From JANPGR01 sp031424015 (lineage in GTDB: Bacteria > Patescibacteriota > Minisyncoccia > Phycocordibacterales > UBA1006), in the NCBI GenBank assembly GCA_031424015.1, contig JANPGR010000095.1, forward strand, positions 1-11,572: a DNA stretch of 11,572 nt, read 5' to 3'. The number at the start of each line of letters is the position of its first letter. Position 1 is the stretch's first letter. Below, in pieces: positions 5,411 through 11,572 of the stretch. Under the pieces are notes generated by a model that did no database searches, was not told the DNA's origin, and saw only the letters and a program-made list of their open reading frames with translations. The translations under genes and the position numbers were made by a program.

Positions 5411-6373
5411 ATGATCACCAATGAACTTATCAGTTACATAGAAAAATCACTCGCAAAAGGTATAACTCAATCAGAGATTCAACAGAAACTCGTGACCACA
5501 GGAGGTTGGTCATTGATAGATGTAGAATCTGCATTTAAAACAATTTCTGGAAGACCTATAGAACAAGCACCTATAAATCAACCCACGCAACCTCAACCTG
5601 TTGTACAGCCTGTTGCACCAGTATATGCAACTACATCCCAAGGCGCCCAAGCACAAAATTATGTTGACCCTCTGTCGTTACAGAGTAAACCACTATTTCC
5701 TTATGAAGGAAAATTTCAAAACCCCAATGAACTACAACATCCACAAAATGCAATTCAAAAAGACAACACACTGAAAACAATTGCGGGGATTATTATTCTT
5801 TGTATGGTATTAGGTGTTTCTGGATATTTCCTCTTTAAAGACGCTTTGACACAATTGCTCTCAGGAGGAATTCAATCCCCGATTCTGACTCTCGGTCAAG
5901 ATCAGCCAAACATTACCTCAGAAACCATTCCAATATATAGTGAAAATACTCCTACCCTATCAACAACCGATACACCGAGCGATCTACCTTCTAGTGATTT
6001 AGCACCCGAAGACCCCCTCATCTCTGATTCACAATCACAAATCAAACCAACTCCGGAGAGTACAACACCAATCGAACCAGAGAAAACGGTACAAATCGTT
6101 GACCCAGATACTGTTGCGATGAAATCTCTTTTGGATCTACGTAGTGACGCAGTAAAGTATGGAAAAGACAATTCAACATTCAAAGGTCTCTGTGATTCTG
6201 ATGTCATAACGTCACTCAAATCTGCAAACTTGACATTAGCTAGCTGTCGTACGTCGCTCGAGGGGTATTCAATCTCTATTAATCTATCCAATCGAGTATT
6301 CTGCATCGATAACCAAGGCAACGCAATGACGAGGCCGACAAAAGCTCTGGTGGCTAGTTGCACAGAGCAATAA
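5411..6373 (+). CDS. Membrane-anchored protein with pilin-like C-terminal domain
   Basis: A 320-residue protein in four parts. Residues 1-45 form a small helical module (ELISYIEKSLAKGITQSEIQ followed by a GGWS turn and a second helix) similar in pattern to UBA-like or SHOCT-like helix-turn-helix modules. Residues 48-120 are a Pro/Gln-rich linker. A transmembrane helix spans about 122-143. Residues 155-230 are Ser/Thr/Pro-rich. Residues 236-320 resemble the C-terminal half of type IV pilin-like proteins: LLDLRSDAVKYGKDNSTFKG, then Cys at 261, 279, 298 and 317 and a YSISINLSNRVFCIDNQG segment. The topology puts the N-terminal module inside the cell and the Cys-rich domain outside, with possible disulfides. 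There is no prepilin leader at the N-terminus, so it is not a standard pilin. It has its own promoter and terminator and is convergent with the peptidase gene. Confidence 0.75.
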   Translation: MITNELISYIEKSLAKGITQSEIQQKLVTTGGWSLIDVESAFKTISGRPIEQAPINQPTQPQPVVQPVAPVYATTSQGAQAQNYVDPLSLQSKPLFPYEGKFQNPNELQHPQNAIQKDNTLKTIAGIIILCMVLGVSGYFLFKDALTQLLSGGIQSPILTLGQDQPNITSETIPIYSENTPTLSTTDTPSDLPSSDLAPEDPLISDSQSQIKPTPESTTPIEPEKTVQIVDPDTVAMKSLLDLRSDAVKYGKDNSTFKGLCDSDVITSLKSANLTLASCRTSLEGYSISINLSNRVFCIDNQGNAMTRPTKALVASCTEQ

Positions 6374-6382
6374 AATTCAATT

Positions 6383-6415
6383 ACAAAACCCTTCGAAACA
6401 CTCGAAGGGTTTTGT
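6383..6415. terminator. Bidirectional terminator between convergent genes
   Basis: A perfect 14-bp stem (6383-6396 with 6402-6415) closes a 5-nt loop AACAC. T-rich sequence follows on both strands. It lies 9 nt after the stop of the rightward gene and 3 nt after the stop of the leftward peptidase gene. Confidence 0.9.
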
Positions 6416-6418
6416 ATA

Positions 6419-8215
6419 CTATTTCATTTTTCGTAATGTCTGAATGTCTTTTTTTATTGCCATCAGGGCTGTTTTGTAGAATTCTGGATCTGAGATATCA
6501 ATGCCTGTTGCCTTGAAAATATCTCGAGGGGACATTGATCCTCCTGCTGACAGGAATGATTCTATTTTTGTTTTATAGGCAGGATCCCTCTTCCAGTTTT
6601 CATACAGAGCGCGACTAATCATCTGCCCCATAGCATAACTATACACATAGAAATGATTACGAATATGCGACCAAAAGACAAAGAAATATCCATCCGTTTC
6701 GTCGAGGGCAAACGCATCACCTGCATAACTCTGTAAATGTTTTGTTAGGGTCTTTGCTATCTGGTTATGAGTTATATATCCGACTGATCGAATCTGCTGG
6801 TGCAAATCGAGCTCGAACCCGAAACACGCAATCTGACGAAATATAGTACTCATATCCCCCATTAATTTATCGTGGTAGAGTATCTTTTGTTCTTTTGCGG
6901 TTAGGGTTGCGACTAACTCATCAAATAAAACAAGTTCAAAAAAGGTACTCGCAACCTCGGCAACAGAAATCGTATACCCTTGATACAGGGGTGGTTGCGC
7001 TTTGCTCTTTTCTGTATGAATGGCGTGACCCATTTCGTGGGCCAGAGTACTGACCGAATTGATATCATTAACGTAATTCAACAGGACATAGGTATTCCTC
7101 TGTCCTCCTGTAGGACAGCAAAATGCACCATCCGTTTTTCCTTTTTTAGCAAAAACATCAATCTGCCCATTATTCAAATAGGTATCCAGATATTCTGCAT
7201 ATTCTAGACCAAATTTCGAAAATGCACTACGAACCACATCACACCCCGCCTTAAAATCAAATTGTTTTGCTATCTTTCCGATTGGAACAGCGCGATCTGC
7301 AAATGAAAGTTGTTTTTTCTCTCCGAGGAGTTCAGCATGCAGTTTATAAAAATCTCGAGAGATGGAAAAATTTTCTGTAACAATAGAAACCATTGATTCG
7401 ACAGTCTTTTCATCGTTTTCATATCCCAACACGGTTGCTGTGTAGGGATTTTTGTATCCCCTCTTTTCGTCCATGATTTTTTTAAAGGTGTAGATTGCAT
7501 TGATTTCTGATTCTGCGAATTGAGCAATCTCACGTAAACGTTCATTGATTTTAACATACAACTCTCTTCTCAATTTCTTTGGTTGGTTCTGCATGATACC
7601 CTTTGCTTCGGCTAGTGGAATTTGCTTTCCCCCGAATTCGATCATCTGCTGAGAGACCAATTTATCCTGCCCGTCTATCCATCTCGAAACAGCGGGACCA
7701 GAGAGGAGGGATACCATATTCTCTTCTGCTTCTGACAAATTATATCGTGCTGATTCAAATGTTTTTTCGAGAGCGTATTTGTAGGGTTTTAATATTGGAT
7801 CTTTGAGGAAAACCTTTTGATCTTTTGTAGGAATTTTTGCAATAGTAAGATCAAAAAATTGTACACGATTAGAAGCCGCGACCAGTCTGTCCGATATGAG
7901 ACTACTCTGCGCTGTTGCGACATCATCATTACTATTAATTGCATTCCTGAGTTGGAAATATACTATTGAGTTATGTTCAGAGAACAGATTAGAAAGGTGC
8001 TCGTACTCGGCGAGAGCTATCGCAAGTTTCTTTGGGTTACTCGTAAAATCTTTTCCTTTGTATTTCTTTTCGAATTTTACCACTGTGGATTCGATATTCT
8101 GCAATTCTAGCTCTATCTTTGGATCGGTATCACCAGTATACAATTTGGTCAAATCCCATTCTGTTATTAATCCTGTTGTTTCCGTATGGCTTGGCTTCTG
8201 TTTAGTTTTGTTCAT
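6419..8215 (-). CDS. pepF: Oligoendopeptidase F-like M3 family zinc metallopeptidase
   Basis: A 598-residue cytoplasmic metallopeptidase, the usual length for PepF, which cuts short peptides and recycles amino acids. The zinc site is clear: HEMGH at 393-397 within STLAHEMGHAIHTE, and the third ligand E420 in SVAEVAST. The N-terminal half (about 15-200) matches the helical oligopeptidase lobe, starting with the typical EWDLTKLYTG at 19-28. Near the C-terminus, FWSHIRNHFYVYSYAMGQ carries the His and Tyr residues of the substrate-binding region. No signal peptide is present. The ATG at 8215 lies 8 nt downstream of an extended -10, so the transcript is probably leaderless. The gene is monocistronic between that promoter and the shared terminator at 6383-6415. 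Confidence 0.95.
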   Translation of the reverse strand: MNKTKQKPSHTETTGLITEWDLTKLYTGDTDPKIELELQNIESTVVKFEKKYKGKDFTSNPKKLAIALAEYEHLSNLFSEHNSIVYFQLRNAINSNDDVATAQSSLISDRLVAASNRVQFFDLTIAKIPTKDQKVFLKDPILKPYKYALEKTFESARYNLSEAEENMVSLLSGPAVSRWIDGQDKLVSQQMIEFGGKQIPLAEAKGIMQNQPKKLRRELYVKINERLREIAQFAESEINAIYTFKKIMDEKRGYKNPYTATVLGYENDEKTVESMVSIVTENFSISRDFYKLHAELLGEKKQLSFADRAVPIGKIAKQFDFKAGCDVVRSAFSKFGLEYAEYLDTYLNNGQIDVFAKKGKTDGAFCCPTGGQRNTYVLLNYVNDINSVSTLAHEMGHAIHTEKSKAQPPLYQGYTISVAEVASTFFELVLFDELVATLTAKEQKILYHDKLMGDMSTIFRQIACFGFELDLHQQIRSVGYITHNQIAKTLTKHLQSYAGDAFALDETDGYFFVFWSHIRNHFYVYSYAMGQMISRALYENWKRDPAYKTKIESFLSAGGSMSPRDIFKATGIDISDPEFYKTALMAIKKDIQTLRKMK

Positions 8216-8223
8216 ATGAATTT

Positions 8224-8251
8224 AGTCTATCACAGACGCTAGGTTTTTCAA
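8224..8251 (-). promoter_or_regulatory. Promoter of the peptidase gene
   Basis: On the minus strand TTGAAA (8246-8251), a 16-bp spacer and TAGACT (8224-8229) preceded by TGA form an extended -10 promoter. The hexamer ends 8 nt before the ATG. Confidence 0.5.
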
Positions 8252-8262
8252 AAAAAATCTAT

Positions 8263-8305
8263 CTGCCTGCATTAGCATAGCCAGGGCAAATTTCTGCGAT
8301 TTTTA
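8263..8305. repeat. Diverged copy of the 5112-5154 intergenic segment
   Basis: This 43-bp stretch matches 5112-5154 at about four of five bases, with mostly transition differences. Shared blocks include CTGC, TTAGC, TAGC, GCAAA and TTCTGC in the same order and spacing. Both copies lie upstream of a leftward gene (peptidase here, SMC there). It is not coding in any credible frame. Confidence 0.55.
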
Positions 8306-8321
8306 GAGATACACTACTAGT

Positions 8322-8579
8322 TAGGACTTTCGCGTTACCTAGGGTAAATCTATCGGAAGCGATATCCCCTCTGAACCTATCCAATAACCCATAGCGAACC
8401 CTCTTCACAAGAAAAATAACGACTGAAAGGAGTATATTTTTCGAGAAAAGCGCCGTAGGACGCGTGGGTGAGTCTTGGGTTACTGGATAGGTTCTCTGTA
8501 ATATATATGAGTAAAAGATTATCTATCACTGAGATGAGCGCCGTGACGCGTGTTTTCCCTAGGTAACGCGAAAGTCCTA
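8322..8579. mobile_element. MITE-like element with 23-bp terminal inverted repeats
   Basis: The ends at 8322-8344 and 8557-8579 are perfect inverted repeats of 23 bp, starting TAGGACTTTCGCG and bounded by TA on both sides. A second inverted repeat of 19 bp lies inside (8373-8391 with 8476-8494, one G-U pair), and a third, GAAAAATA/TATTTTTC (8411-8418 with 8435-8442), in the centre. A direct repeat (AGCGCCGT and CGCGTG boxes at 8449-8466 and 8537-8552) is also present. No transposase is encoded; the 70-residue frame across it is not convincing. TA-bounded ends would fit mobilisation by an IS630/Tc1-type transposase acting in trans, but that is inference. It separates the polA operon from the peptidase gene. 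Confidence 0.65.
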
Positions 8580-8601
8580 TCGGGTCCAAAATGACAACAA
8601 C

Positions 8602-9051
8602 CTACGGTAGAGTTAGAATCCATTTCTCTAGCGTGTACTGACTCGGGGTTCCGAGTGTGCGTGTCTCTATAATGGATTCGAGGAATTCAATAGTACGTGA
8701 ATGCAGTAATTCGCCTGACCATTTTGTATTCGTAATTTGAGCTTTTTTTAATGTAAATGGCTTTATATCTGACACGTTTCCCGATCGCACTGCTTGGACA
8801 GATTTTATAACCCACCAGACTTTACTGTGAATATCCGCCTCGACACCGAATCCATCAGTCAATAGTTTCTGATATGCCAACCATGCAGATTTTCTATCGC
8901 TCGCAAAAATCGTATCAGCAAAAGCAAACAATTGTTTGTCTCGATCAGTCATAACACCTCCATATCCTGATTTTACCGTAACTACATTTGATGATTTCTC
9001 ATCGAGTTCTAATTCTGGATCTGCAACAAATTCTCCAAATAATGTATACAT
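8602..9051 (-). CDS. DNA polymerase III delta-like C-terminal-domain protein
   Basis: A 149-residue protein whose middle and end follow the pattern of the C-terminal helical domain of clamp-loader delta (HolA). The matching segments are LFAFADTIFASDRKSAWLAY (41-60), DIHSKVWWVIKSVQAV (73-88), IKPFTLKKAQITNTKWSGEL (96-115) and a final helical segment ending LEKWIL (141-146). In full-length delta (about 330-340 residues) that domain forms the oligomerisation collar; here the AAA+ N-terminal part is missing, and the first 35 residues are unlike it. The start lies 3 nt after the polA stop codon, so the two are very likely one operon with coupled translation. The link to replication is supported by that position. 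The identity is a pattern judgement and could be wrong; a stand-alone collar domain may partner with another clamp-loader subunit. Confidence 0.5.
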   Translation of the reverse strand: MYTLFGEFVADPELELDEKSSNVVTVKSGYGGVMTDRDKQLFAFADTIFASDRKSAWLAYQKLLTDGFGVEADIHSKVWWVIKSVQAVRSGNVSDIKPFTLKKAQITNTKWSGELLHSRTIEFLESIIETRTLGTPSQYTLEKWILTLP

Positions 9052-9054
9052 AGA

Positions 9055-11511
9055 TTATAGTGATTTCATTTGACCCCACGATGGGCCTGTTTCTGATTCG
9101 ACGAGGAGCGGTACTTCTGCAGCATATCTGGGAGCATAGATATCCAATACTGTTTGTAATACCTGTTTCATTTTCGGGGCAAACTTTTGCACCTGATCAA
9201 TTGGCACTTCAAAGAGGAGTTCGTCGTGCACCTGAGCAATCATCATCACCTCAGGAAATTCTGCGCCCAAGAGTTTCTGTGCCTGTATCATACCGAATTT
9301 CATTACGTCTGCTGCGGTACCTTGGATCGGAGCGTTCATGGCAATCCTCTCGCCGTAGGCACGCACGCCAGGATTGATCGATTGTAATTCTGGGATATAT
9401 CTGCGTCGGCCAAACAAAGTAGTGCAATACCCATTGATGCGTGCAGTCGCGATACATTCATCGAAATACGGTTGTAGTGCGGAAAACTGCAATCGATACC
9501 GATCCATAAAATCCTCAGCCTCAGAACGCGAAGTTCCCATATCATTCGCCAGAGCAGCAATACCCATACCGTACAGAATTCCGAAATTTATTGTTTTTGC
9601 TTTTCGTCTCATGTCCTTTGTCACCAGGTCAGGAGTAATTCCAAACATCTTAGCAGCTACACCAGTATGAATATCGACTCCTTGGCGGAATAGTTTCTGC
9701 ATAGTTAATTCACCCGCTAGCAGACTCGCGATTCTGAGCTCTATTTGTGAATAGTCAAAACGAACCAACGTGTTACCTTTTGCTGCAACGAATGCAGTTC
9801 TGATCTCTGTTGCTATGTCCCCCTTTATAGGAATATTTTGGATATTAGGATTGGTACAAGAAAACCTGCCCGTACTCGTCCCGTCCTGAAGGAACACAGG
9901 ATGTAGTCTACCATCTGTACCAATATGATTGGGCAGTGCATCGATATAGGTATTCTGGAGCTTGGAGAGTCCACGATGTTGTAATACCAAATCAACGATA
10001 GGATGTGATTCTCTAATTTTTTCTAGTTCGGATTCCTGGGTTGAATACCCGCCTGATTTGTTCTTTTTTATACCTTTTGTCTGGAGTGACAAGTGGGTAA
10101 ATAATATTTCACCCAATTGTTTTGGAGATTGAATATTAAATGATTTTCCTGCAATAGCAATAATTTCGTCTTCGCATTTTTGGATCAATTCTGCAACCCT
10201 CTTTTGTATCAATGACAACAATACTGTGTCCAGTAAAATCCCATTCTCTGACATTTTTTTTACAATCATTACCAGAGGCTTTTCGCATTCATCCCATAAT
10301 TTTTTCAGTTTTGCTGATTCTAATTCTGCTTCGAGAAATTTTCTCAAATCTTTTCGGTTTTCTACACTAGCCCAATACAATAATTCTAATTCAGAAGCCA
10401 GAGAAACCCTCGGGTCGAGTATCCAACGCATAATCTGCAGTTCCCGTAGATCATCGTCATGGACTGCAACCGGCTTTTCTGGGTCTGATTCAGAATCCTC
10501 GTCTGTTTCTGTTGAAAGTGCGCCTGTGCCGTCAAACAGAGAATTCCCTTGTTGTGCTGGTTTCTTTTTTGGAGCTACTGGCTTTTCATCGAGTTCACCT
10601 TCGAATATCTTTTTTACTTTTGTTAGTAGAGAATTAAATCCATATTCACGACAAAAGGCTGACAACGCTGTTACGGAAACGGTTTCTGCCAGAGGCTTTT
10701 CAATATTGGGAACAGTAACAGGCGTATCGAGTCGGATTGTACCCAGTATTTTAGAAAAATCCGCTTCTTCTCTACCCGCTGAAATGAGCTCAAACATTCG
10801 TTTGGTGATGATAGAGAGAATTTTTTCTGGGTCTTTTTCGATACATTCATATATGGTTTCGATCGAGCCAATCCGGGATACCAACAGTCGTGCAGTTTTG
10901 TCTCCTATTCCCCGTATTCCCGGAATATTATCTGACGCATCCCCTGCCAACGCCTTGTAATCAGGTACAAAGGTCGGACCAAACCCATAATACTCATTTA
11001 CACCAGCTTCGTTGAACACAATAGTATCGGTGATTGTTTTCTTTAGTGTCCAGACAACTACATCGTCGCCTCGAACTAATTGGAGGGTATCACGATCACC
11101 AGATGCTATCACCACATGATACCCATCGTGATATAATTTCTCTGAAAGGGTTCCTATGCAGTCGTCAGCTTCAAAACCAGGTGACTGAATAATGGGAATT
11201 CCCCACGCTTCGCAGAGTTTATAGGATAATTCAATCTGCCTAACCAAATCTGTGTCAGTCTCTGACCTCGTACCCTTGTATCCATCAAACGCAGTATGAC
11301 GAAATGTGTCTCCTGGTAAATCAAAACAAGCAATAATAGCATAAGGTTTAAATTCATCAAACACACGCAATATCATCTGGAACATCCCGAACAATGCCCC
11401 TGACGGGATCCCTGATTCTGTTTTGAGATAAGGAAACGCATGATATGAACGATGCAACATCGCATGAGAATCCAGCAAAACAATCGTTTTTTTGTTCGGG
11501 TCTTTTTTCAT
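9055..11511 (-). CDS. polA: DNA polymerase I without 3'-5' exonuclease domain
   Basis: An 818-residue family A polymerase for Okazaki fragment processing and repair. The 5' nuclease domain covers about 1-290, with acidic metal ligands at D14, D63, EADD (114-117), D139 and D141 in SGDRD, and GDASDNIPG (190-198) leading into the helix-hairpin region. A charged low-complexity linker (about 305-355, with PKKKPAQQ and an acidic stretch) follows. Only a remnant of the proofreading domain is visible (LRELQIMRWILDPRVS, 355-370), and its catalytic acids are absent. The polymerase domain has motif A FDYSQIELR (D586), the O helix RRKAKTINFGILYG (R635, K639, F643, Y647) and motif C QVHDELLFEV (D763, E764). 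F643 is at the position that disfavours dideoxynucleotides. The start at 11511 was chosen over an in-frame ATG at 11568 because the extension is unlike the family and would run through the promoter. E. coli Pol I is 928 residues. Confidence 0.95.
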   Translation of the reverse strand: MKKDPNKKTIVLLDSHAMLHRSYHAFPYLKTESGIPSGALFGMFQMILRVFDEFKPYAIIACFDLPGDTFRHTAFDGYKGTRSETDTDLVRQIELSYKLCEAWGIPIIQSPGFEADDCIGTLSEKLYHDGYHVVIASGDRDTLQLVRGDDVVVWTLKKTITDTIVFNEAGVNEYYGFGPTFVPDYKALAGDASDNIPGIRGIGDKTARLLVSRIGSIETIYECIEKDPEKILSIITKRMFELISAGREEADFSKILGTIRLDTPVTVPNIEKPLAETVSVTALSAFCREYGFNSLLTKVKKIFEGELDEKPVAPKKKPAQQGNSLFDGTGALSTETDEDSESDPEKPVAVHDDDLRELQIMRWILDPRVSLASELELLYWASVENRKDLRKFLEAELESAKLKKLWDECEKPLVMIVKKMSENGILLDTVLLSLIQKRVAELIQKCEDEIIAIAGKSFNIQSPKQLGEILFTHLSLQTKGIKKNKSGGYSTQESELEKIRESHPIVDLVLQHRGLSKLQNTYIDALPNHIGTDGRLHPVFLQDGTSTGRFSCTNPNIQNIPIKGDIATEIRTAFVAAKGNTLVRFDYSQIELRIASLLAGELTMQKLFRQGVDIHTGVAAKMFGITPDLVTKDMRRKAKTINFGILYGMGIAALANDMGTSRSEAEDFMDRYRLQFSALQPYFDECIATARINGYCTTLFGRRRYIPELQSINPGVRAYGERIAMNAPIQGTAADVMKFGMIQAQKLLGAEFPEVMMIAQVHDELLFEVPIDQVQKFAPKMKQVLQTVLDIYAPRYAAEVPLLVESETGPSWGQMKSL

Positions 11512-11518
11512 AGAATCT

Positions 11519-11527
11519 AGTATATCA
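11519..11527 (-). promoter_or_regulatory. Extended -10 promoter of polA
   Basis: On the minus strand TGATATACT ends 7 nt before the ATG at 11511. No clear -35 is seen. The spacing suggests a leaderless mRNA and argues against the longer reading frame. Confidence 0.5.
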
Positions 11528-11551
11528 TAATTTGGATGGTAATGGTTTCCG

Positions 11552-11572
11552 GTTTTTGGCGGAGCCAAAAAC
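11552..11572. terminator. Hairpin at the right window edge
   Basis: GTTTTTGGC (11552-11560) and GCCAAAAAC (11564-11572) form a perfect 9-bp stem with a GGA loop; CCG before the stem suggests it would extend beyond the window. It resembles the hairpin at 1-25. It is probably a terminator of a gene outside the window, just upstream of the polA promoter, but the decisive T-run cannot be seen. Confidence 0.45.

Noticed and set aside
8377..8589. 70-residue leftward frame over the MITE-like element
   Set aside because: It crosses one terminal repeat and both inner repeat arms, has no recognisable domain, and its start lies outside the element; it is most likely fortuitous.
10226..10960. 244-residue rightward frame opposite polA
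   Set aside because: It is the antisense shadow of the well-supported polA frame, Ser-rich as expected from that reading, with no domain.
60..11511. TGA recoded as glycine or tryptophan
   Set aside because: All recognisable proteins are full length without in-frame TGA, and tryptophan is encoded by TGG where checked.
11512..11568. N-terminal extension of the polA frame
   Set aside because: It is unlike family A polymerases and overlaps the extended -10 element.

Overview
The window looks like a piece of a Patescibacteria (Candidate Phyla Radiation) chromosome. No rRNA or marker phylogeny is available, so this is an inference. It rests on small compact genes, near absence of Shine-Dalgarno sites, a DNA polymerase I without a proofreading domain, a shortened SMC protein, a lone PemK-type toxin of the variety common in that group, a pilin-like protein with an N-terminal helical module, and GC-rich nested palindromic repeats between genes. 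Reading frames are intact under the standard bacterial code; the ten gene calls end in TAG or TAA and none ends in TGA.

Layout, left to right. 1-1868: leftward genes comprising a three-helix membrane protein (60-461), a SpoU/TrmH-type RNA methyltransferase (469-966), a PemK/MazF-like toxin (1050-1448), a small Cys-pair membrane protein (1451-1789) and tRNA-Lys(UUU) (1795-1867). Between the methyltransferase and the toxin lies a rightward promoter of near-consensus quality that reads into two GNRA-loop hairpins and a strong terminator; this is a candidate small RNA of about 86 nt (994-1079). 1934-2597: two copies of a nested palindromic repeat bracket a small rightward transcription unit with promoter, 41-codon ORF and terminator. 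2615-4942: a 775-residue SMC-type ATPase without a visible hinge. 4943-5410: a divergent intergenic region packed with inverted repeats. 5411-6373: a rightward membrane-anchored protein with a pilin-like C-terminal domain. 6383-6415: a shared bidirectional terminator. 6419-8215: a leftward M3 oligoendopeptidase. 8322-8579: a MITE-like element with 23-bp perfect terminal inverted repeats bounded by TA. 8602-11511: a leftward operon of DNA polymerase I and a protein resembling the C-terminal domain of the clamp-loader delta subunit. The window is cut at both ends inside or beside similar GGTTTTGGC-type hairpins.

Genes with a recognisable role are mostly housekeeping: DNA replication and repair (polA, delta-like), chromosome organisation (SMC), RNA modification, a tRNA and peptide turnover. 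A recurring extended -10 element (TGNTATACT-like) lies 6-9 nt upstream of the ATG of five genes, which points to leaderless transcripts. The least explained parts are the small RNA candidate, the 41-codon unit between repeats, the hingeless SMC and the nested-palindrome elements.
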